NCBI GenBank assembly: GCA_002385735.1
Contig: DGEB01000050.1
Location: 11,973 to 18,376, forward strand
Origin: Peptococcaceae bacterium UBA3937
GTDB lineage: Bacteria; Bacillota; Peptococcia; DRI-13; DTU073
Reading direction: 5' to 3'
Length of the DNA stretch: 6,404 nt
Of this stretch, positions 1-4,251 are shown in pieces (the first letter of the stretch is position 1; each line of letters begins with the position of its first letter). The position numbers were made by a program, and so were the translations under genes. The notes under the pieces were generated by a model that was not told the origin of the DNA, searched no databases, and saw nothing but the letters and a program-made list of their open reading frames with translations.

Positions 1-249
1 GTTAATGCCTATGACGTTGGATTCAACAACTTGAATATGGTATTGAACTTTATTGTCAGCTGGGTTTATCGTCTCGGTTTTGTTATCGCGTTTTTCGGTG
101 CCTTGCAATTAATCCTTGGCTTCATGAACGATGATGCAGATGCTAAAGTATCCGGGCTGAAAGTATTAGCGGCTGGATTTATGTTGGCAGGGCTGTGTTT
201 GATGGCTCAACAGTTGTTCAACGTCGGAACAGGCTTGAACGTGCAATAA
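1..249 (+). CDS. Small two-helix membrane protein, Maff2-like (5' end probably outside window)
   Basis: The frame is open from base 1 to the TAA at 247-249, giving 82 visible residues. Two hydrophobic segments are visible: one from about FIVSWVYRLGFVIAFFG to LILGF, and one around LKVLAAGFMLAGLCLMA. They are joined by a short polar loop, MNDDADAKVSG. This two-helix layout with an N-D-x-x-x-A-K-x-x-G loop resembles the Maff2 family of small proteins found just upstream of the VirB6-like gene in clostridial conjugative elements. They are often assumed to be pilin-like or channel-associated, but their role is not established. In-frame TTG (31) and ATG (37) codons would give 72 or 70 residues, a usual family length, but neither has a Shine-Dalgarno site in front, so a start upstream of the window is at least as likely. 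An intrinsic terminator follows about 107 nt downstream. The coding call is firm; the family call rests on pattern and gene order. Confidence 0.7.
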   Translation, partial: VNAYDVGFNNLNMVLNFIVSWVYRLGFVIAFFGALQLILGFMNDDADAKVSGLKVLAAGFMLAGLCLMAQQLFNVGTGLNVQ

Positions 250-355
250 CAATAGCAGTTAGTCACGGCAGGAATATTTAAGGGTGTTCATAATTATAAT
301 GGCTCCCGATCCGTATTAGTGAATAAGTTTATGGATGAGCTTGTGTCCATATTCG

Positions 356-391
356 ATAGTGGGGCCGCAAATTTTGGCACCCACTATTTTT
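356..391 (+). terminator. Rho-independent terminator after the Maff2-like gene
   Basis: The 5' arm ATAGTGGGGCC (356-366) pairs with GGC (376-378) and CCCACTAT (380-387), with a single bulged A at 379. This gives 11 base pairs around a 9-nt loop (367-375). The 3' arm ends in and is followed by T residues through 391. The complementary strand has no U-tract on the other side, so it is directional for + strand transcription. It would end transcripts from the small membrane protein gene and lower read-through into the VirB6-like gene, unless antitermination or a downstream promoter operates. Confidence 0.8.
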
Positions 392-410
392 AAGCCAGAA
401 TAGTCAATAT

Positions 411-439
411 TTTTCTAAAAGTTGGAAGTGTTAAATAAT
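411..439 (+). promoter_or_regulatory. Weak candidate sigma-A promoter for the virB6-virB4 block
   Basis: AATAAT at 434-439 matches the -10 consensus at five of six positions. TTTTCT at 411-416 lies 17 nt upstream but matches TTGACA at only three of six. The site falls just after the terminator and would start transcription near 446, about 55 nt before the VirB6-like start, which is where a promoter is needed. The AT-rich background makes chance matches likely. Confidence 0.25.
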
Positions 440-485
440 TCCGTTTCGGTTTGGTTCGTCTCGTTTTGTAGTCACCCTATACATT

Positions 486-493
486 AGGTGGTG
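486..493 (+). promoter_or_regulatory. Ribosome binding site supporting the GTG start at 501
   Basis: AGGTGGTG is close to the consensus AGGAGGTG and ends 7 nt before GTG at 501. The nearby ATG at 494 is in another frame and meets a stop after four codons, so GTG 501 is the supported start of the VirB6-like protein. Confidence 0.7.
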
Positions 494-500
494 ATGGAAA

Positions 501-1346
501 GTGGATGAGCTTGTTGCATTGTTTGGGAATATACTTAACCAAATCTTTGGCCTCGAAGGAGACATTCAATCAATTATTAATTTGGTGAGAGAAGTACCAA
601 ATGTGGCGGGGACAAGTGACGGGACAATTTACAATTATGTGCTGACGGTCTTTAATATTATTCTTCCGATCGGCTATACCTTAATGTGCGTCTTCTTTAT
701 GATCAGTTTTTTAAATAAGACCATCATGTTTGAACTTATGCATTGGGAAAACATCGTCAGTATGCTTATCAGGTTGTTTTTGGCCAAAGTAGTAATTGTA
801 AATAGCTTTGCACTGTTAGAGCTAATCGCAACTGTTGTGGTCGGGATTTGTGATACCCTGGCTCCGAACAGTCCTGATTTACAAGGTTTTAGCAGGATAG
901 CGAATTGGAACAGCATGATTGATCAAATTCTCAATGAGTTTAGAGATATAGGCTTAATTGCCAAAATATTCTATTTTATCCAGTATTTCGTTATTTGGGC
1001 CGTAATGCTCCTTATAAGGATCGCGGTTTATTTTGTCGTTTTCGGAAGGTTAATCGAATTGTGCGTATATACCATCATGGCTCCGATTCCTCTTTCCACC
1101 ATGGTTTCCGATGAGTTCAACTCCATCGCTTTCAGGTTTGTCCAGTCTTACATAGCCGTTTGCCTGCAGGGAGTGGTAATTGTTGTCTTGTGTTATGTCT
1201 ATCTGATGATTGCCGCACGATGGATTAATCCGGGTGACGGCGTCGCGCCCATTGCTGGGGTTATAGCTTATGTCCTGTCTTCGGTAGCTTTGCTTTTCGC
1301 TCTCTTGAAATCAGAATCATGGGCGAAGGCCATCATGGGATTATAA
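501..1346 (+). CDS. VirB6/TrbL-like conjugal transfer membrane protein (CD1112/PrgH-like)
   Basis: This 281-residue polytopic protein matches the usual size of the VirB6/TrbL-like proteins of Firmicutes conjugative elements, which form part of the inner-membrane translocation channel. An amphipathic N-terminal stretch is followed by hydrophobic segments near residues 47-70, 92-117, 155-178, 180-199, 214-238 and 250-269. The most diagnostic part is residues 193-224: an APIPLST segment, then a polar loop MVSDEFNS, then a helix ending VCLQG. This AP...(polar)...LQG pattern is typical of the family. The GTG start is set by the AGGTGGTG site at 486-493. The gene ends 23 nt before the PrgI-like gene and is followed immediately by PrgI and VirB4 homologues, the standard order. 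Family assignment is from pattern and synteny; expression may be limited by the terminator at 356-391. Confidence 0.88.
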   Translation: MDELVALFGNILNQIFGLEGDIQSIINLVREVPNVAGTSDGTIYNYVLTVFNIILPIGYTLMCVFFMISFLNKTIMFELMHWENIVSMLIRLFLAKVVIVNSFALLELIATVVVGICDTLAPNSPDLQGFSRIANWNSMIDQILNEFRDIGLIAKIFYFIQYFVIWAVMLLIRIAVYFVVFGRLIELCVYTIMAPIPLSTMVSDEFNSIAFRFVQSYIAVCLQGVVIVVLCYVYLMIAARWINPGDGVAPIAGVIAYVLSSVALLFALLKSESWAKAIMGL

Positions 1347-1369
1347 TGGGATGAAGGAGGCGAGTGTAA

Positions 1370-1798
1370 ATGATTGAAGTTAGGGTGCCGAAAGAAATAC
1401 GTCATTATAAAGAAAAGCTCTTTTTTGGGCTCAATGTTCGTCAAACCTTTTCCATTATCTTAGCTCTTTCCATTAACATCCCTTTATATATATTTATTCG
1501 TCCTTACATCGGAGATGAACTGGCCAGTTGGCTGATTATCCTTACGGCCGGACCACTAATTTTAATCGGGTTTTTTAACTATAACGGAATGCCTTTTGAA
1601 CACTTTATCCTCTGTATAGTTCGCTTTCAGTTTTTAACCCCGCAAAAAAGAAAATATGTAGTGGAAAACCTTTATGATCTTTTGATGGACATGTATTATA
1701 AGGAGCAGGAATGGGGAGAAAAATATAATACCATTAATAAGCGCATCAGTAAACTGAAGAAAAAAGATGGGGGTGATTCAATTGAAGTTACTCGATAA
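1370..1798 (+). CDS. PrgI-family conjugal transfer protein
   Basis: This 142-residue protein has the PrgI-family layout. The N-terminus MIEVRVPKEIRHYKEK leads into a GLNVRQ motif (residues 20-25). Two transmembrane helices follow, near 25-44 and 51-69, then the segment MPFEHFILCIVRF (74-86) and TPQKRKYVVEN, and a charged C-terminal tail rich in lysine. PrgI proteins sit directly before the VirB4 ATPase in Gram-positive conjugation operons, the position of VirB3, and are thought to anchor or couple the ATPase at the membrane. ATG 1370 has an excellent AAGGAGG site at 1354-1360, 9 nt away. The last 17 nt overlap the start of the VirB4-like gene, which suggests translational coupling. The calls on family and start are both firm. 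Confidence 0.93.
   Translation: MIEVRVPKEIRHYKEKLFFGLNVRQTFSIILALSINIPLYIFIRPYIGDELASWLIILTAGPLILIGFFNYNGMPFEHFILCIVRFQFLTPQKRKYVVENLYDLLMDMYYKEQEWGEKYNTINKRISKLKKKDGGDSIEVTR
1769..1775 (+). promoter_or_regulatory. Ribosome binding site that favours a TTG start for the VirB4-like protein
   Basis: GGGGGTG (continuing GATT) resembles the consensus GGAGGTGAT and ends 6 nt before TTG at 1782. An in-frame ATG at 1767 and GTG at 1773 overlap or abut this site and have only an A-rich sequence before them, so TTG 1782 is the better start. The site lies inside the end of the PrgI-like gene. Confidence 0.65.
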
Positions 1799-4214
1799 TT
1801 TGTTTAAGAACGGTTTGGGAAAAAACGATTCTAATAAAGAGAAGCAACAAAGAATCAAAAGAATTATTCCTAAGACAGCCCAACAAACCATTCCTTATCT
1901 TCGCGCTTATGAGGACGGGATTTTTCAGGTAACCAATAATAGTTTTTCTAAGGTAATCAGGTTTTATGATATTAATTATCAAATTGCCAGGCAAGATGAT
2001 AAAGAAGATATTTTTATTAAATACTGTGAGTTTCTGAACTACTTCAATTCTTCGATCCATGTGCAAATTACTATCATCAACAAATCAATCAACCGGGAAC
2101 AATTTGAAAGGAAAATCTTATTAAAAGAAAGAGACGACATCTTCAACGAATACCGGAAAGAATATAATGAAATGTTGTTGCACCAGATCGCTGCCGGCAA
2201 AAATGATATCCAGAAAGAAAAATACATTACCATAACGATTACGGCTAATAACTATGAGGAAGCCAAAAGCATCTTTTCCAGATTGGAAATCGAAGTTTTG
2301 GGCTTAATCAGAAGATTGGGCAGTTACGGGAAGGTTTTGGCCCTTGAGGAACGCCTGGAATTACTTCATGATATCTACCGCAACGGGCATGAAGGCGAGT
2401 TCGAATACAAACCTACCCTGCACCGGAAAAAAGGTTTGTGTACGAAGGATTTAATTAGTCCGGACTCTTTTGAGTTTAAGCGTGATTACATGATTATCGG
2501 CGAAAAATACGCCCGGACTATTTTTGTCCGTGATTTGCCTTCCTTTATTAATGATATGTTTTTAGGGGAACTGACGGATTTCAGTATCAACATGGTCCTT
2601 ACGGTCAACATCAAACCTATTGAACCCCATATCGCTTTAAAAATGGTCAAAAGACAAATCACCGGGATGGAAGCCAATAAAATCGAATATCAAAAAAGAA
2701 GCTTGCGGGGCGGCTATTTGGAAGCGTTCATTCCTTATGATCTGCGGAACAGTCTGGAAGAAGCGCAGGCTTTGTTGGATGACATCGTGAATAAAAACCA
2801 AAAACTCTACTTAACGAATATCGTTTTGATGCACCTGGCGGATACCAAGGAAGACTTGGATAAAGAAACGGAACTGATTAACTCGGTGGCCAGAAAGTAC
2901 CTTTGTCAGATCGGTGTCCTCAATTATCAACAGGAGGATGGGCTAAATTCGGCCTTGCCTTTTGGCCTTAATAGCTTGAAAGTGGACCGCTGTCTCACGA
3001 CGGAAAGTACGGCCATCTTTATTCCTTTTACTTCTCAGGAATTAATCCAGCCGGATGGAATGTACTATGGCTTAAATGCCGTTTCCCGTAACCTGATTAT
3101 GTTTAACCGCAAATCCCTGAAAAACGCCAATGGCTTTATCTTAGGTTCGCCCGGTAGCGGTAAATCATTCAGCGCCAAACGGGAAATGGTCAACGTGTTG
3201 CTGAATACCAATGACGACGTAATGATCATCGACCCGGAAAGAGAGTACACTCGCCTGGTGCAGAATTTCCAGGGTGAGGTTATTTATATCTCGGCCGGTT
3301 CCAGAAACTATATTAATCCTTTAGATATGAGCATTGACTATTCCGACGACGACGATCCCCTGCTTTTAAAATCGGACTTCTTCCTCTCCCTGTGTGAGAC
3401 CATCGTCGGGGGTAGAGAAGGCTTGAACGCCAAAGAAAAATCCATTATCGACCGTTGTTTGAAGATTACCTACCGTGAATATATGCAGGATTTTGATCCG
3501 GATAAAGTACCGACCTTAAAGGACTTCTATGAGGTCTTAAGGCGGCAGAAGGAACCCGAGGCCGAAAGCCTGGCTACTTCCCTGGAATTGTATATCACCG
3601 GTAACCTGTCTGTTTTCGCCCATAAAACCAACATTGATATCAATAACCGTCTGGTCTGTTTTGATATTAAAGATTTAGGAAAGCAGTTAAGAACAATGGG
3701 GATGTTAATTGTGCTGGATGCCATTTGGAACAGGATTACCGTGAACAGAAACAGGGGTAAGCGGACCTGGATTTACATGGATGAAATTTATTTGCTGTTT
3801 GCCAACGAATATTCCGCGAACTTCTTGTTTGAGCTCTACAAGAGAGCAAGAAAATGGGGTGCCATTCCCACCGGTATCACCCAGAACGTGGAAGACCTGT
3901 TAAGATCCGAACTGGCACGCCGGATGCTTTCCAACAGTGATTTTATCATGATGTTGAACCAGGCCCCCAGCGACAGGGCAGAGTTGGCCAGGCTCTTAAA
4001 CATTTCGGCAACTCAGTTGTCGTACGTTACCAACTCCGATCCCGGGCAAGGATTGCTTTTCTCGGGGAACAGTATTATTCCCTTTATCGATAAGTTCCCG
4101 CAAGATACGAAACTGTACCGGATGATGACAACGAAGGTAGAAGAAGTTTCAAAGATTACCAAGGCCGATAAAAAAGCTACACAAAGGAAAGCAGTTGTCC
4201 GCAAATCCTCATAG
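1782..4214 (+). CDS. VirB4-type conjugal transfer ATPase (CD1110/PrgJ-like)
   Basis: This is the hexameric-type ATPase that powers substrate transfer and channel assembly at the inner membrane in type IV secretion. From TTG 1782 it has 810 residues, normal for Firmicutes VirB4 proteins; the ATG at 1767 would add five. The N-terminal half, starting with a YLRAYEDGIFQV segment, is the usual non-catalytic VirB4 region. The C-terminal half is a RecA-like domain. It has Walker A GSPGSGKS at residues 455-462, Walker B WIYMDE at about 663-668, and the conserved TGITQN segment at 697-702, followed by EDLL and NSDFIMMLNQ. All key motifs are intact, so it should be active. The C-terminus ends in a lysine/arginine-rich tail. 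It overlaps the PrgI-like gene by 17 nt and is followed after 37 nt by the repeat-rich gene. Confidence 0.95.
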   Translation: MKLLDNLFKNGLGKNDSNKEKQQRIKRIIPKTAQQTIPYLRAYEDGIFQVTNNSFSKVIRFYDINYQIARQDDKEDIFIKYCEFLNYFNSSIHVQITIINKSINREQFERKILLKERDDIFNEYRKEYNEMLLHQIAAGKNDIQKEKYITITITANNYEEAKSIFSRLEIEVLGLIRRLGSYGKVLALEERLELLHDIYRNGHEGEFEYKPTLHRKKGLCTKDLISPDSFEFKRDYMIIGEKYARTIFVRDLPSFINDMFLGELTDFSINMVLTVNIKPIEPHIALKMVKRQITGMEANKIEYQKRSLRGGYLEAFIPYDLRNSLEEAQALLDDIVNKNQKLYLTNIVLMHLADTKEDLDKETELINSVARKYLCQIGVLNYQQEDGLNSALPFGLNSLKVDRCLTTESTAIFIPFTSQELIQPDGMYYGLNAVSRNLIMFNRKSLKNANGFILGSPGSGKSFSAKREMVNVLLNTNDDVMIIDPEREYTRLVQNFQGEVIYISAGSRNYINPLDMSIDYSDDDDPLLLKSDFFLSLCETIVGGREGLNAKEKSIIDRCLKITYREYMQDFDPDKVPTLKDFYEVLRRQKEPEAESLATSLELYITGNLSVFAHKTNIDINNRLVCFDIKDLGKQLRTMGMLIVLDAIWNRITVNRNRGKRTWIYMDEIYLLFANEYSANFLFELYKRARKWGAIPTGITQNVEDLLRSELARRMLSNSDFIMMLNQAPSDRAELARLLNISATQLSYVTNSDPGQGLLFSGNSIIPFIDKFPQDTKLYRMMTTKVEEVSKITKADKKATQRKAVVRKSS

Positions 4215-4238
4215 CTTTAAGGAGCTTTAAAGGAAAGC

Positions 4239-4247
4239 GGGGTGAGG
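4239..4247 (+). promoter_or_regulatory. Ribosome binding site of the repeat-rich gene
   Basis: GGGGTGAGG precedes ATG 4252; its GGTGA core (4241-4245) ends 6 nt before the start. It supports ATG 4252 as the start. The 37-nt spacer also carries AGCTTTAA twice (4213-4220, the first two bases being the end of the VirB4 stop, and 4223-4230). No terminator is seen, so co-transcription with the VirB4-like gene is likely. Confidence 0.65.
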
Positions 4248-4251
4248 CAGG

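Larger units (their letters stand above)
250..500 (+). other. Long intergenic region with terminator and possible leader or small RNA
   Basis: This 251-nt gap separates the Maff2-like gene from the VirB6-like gene, whereas later junctions in the cluster are 23 nt, a 17-nt overlap and 37 nt. It holds an exact TATAAT at 295-300 (no good -35 at normal spacing), an intrinsic terminator at 356-391, and a 21-codon frame at 331-393 (ATG to TAA). That frame begins MDELVSIF, closely resembling the MDELVALF start of the VirB6-like protein, but it lacks a ribosome binding site and its 3' half is the terminator hairpin. A weak promoter candidate is at 411-439. No convincing protein-coding gene is seen here. 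Confidence 0.6.

Noticed and set aside
455..483. TTCGTC and TATACA (17-nt spacing) as a promoter for the VirB6-like gene.
   Set aside because: The -35 is very poor, and transcription would begin at about 490, within the ribosome binding site, leaving no usable leader.
674..4204. Several minus-strand frames of 60-92 codons inside the VirB6-like and VirB4-like genes.
   Set aside because: They are shadows of clearly conserved + strand genes, with no independent evidence.
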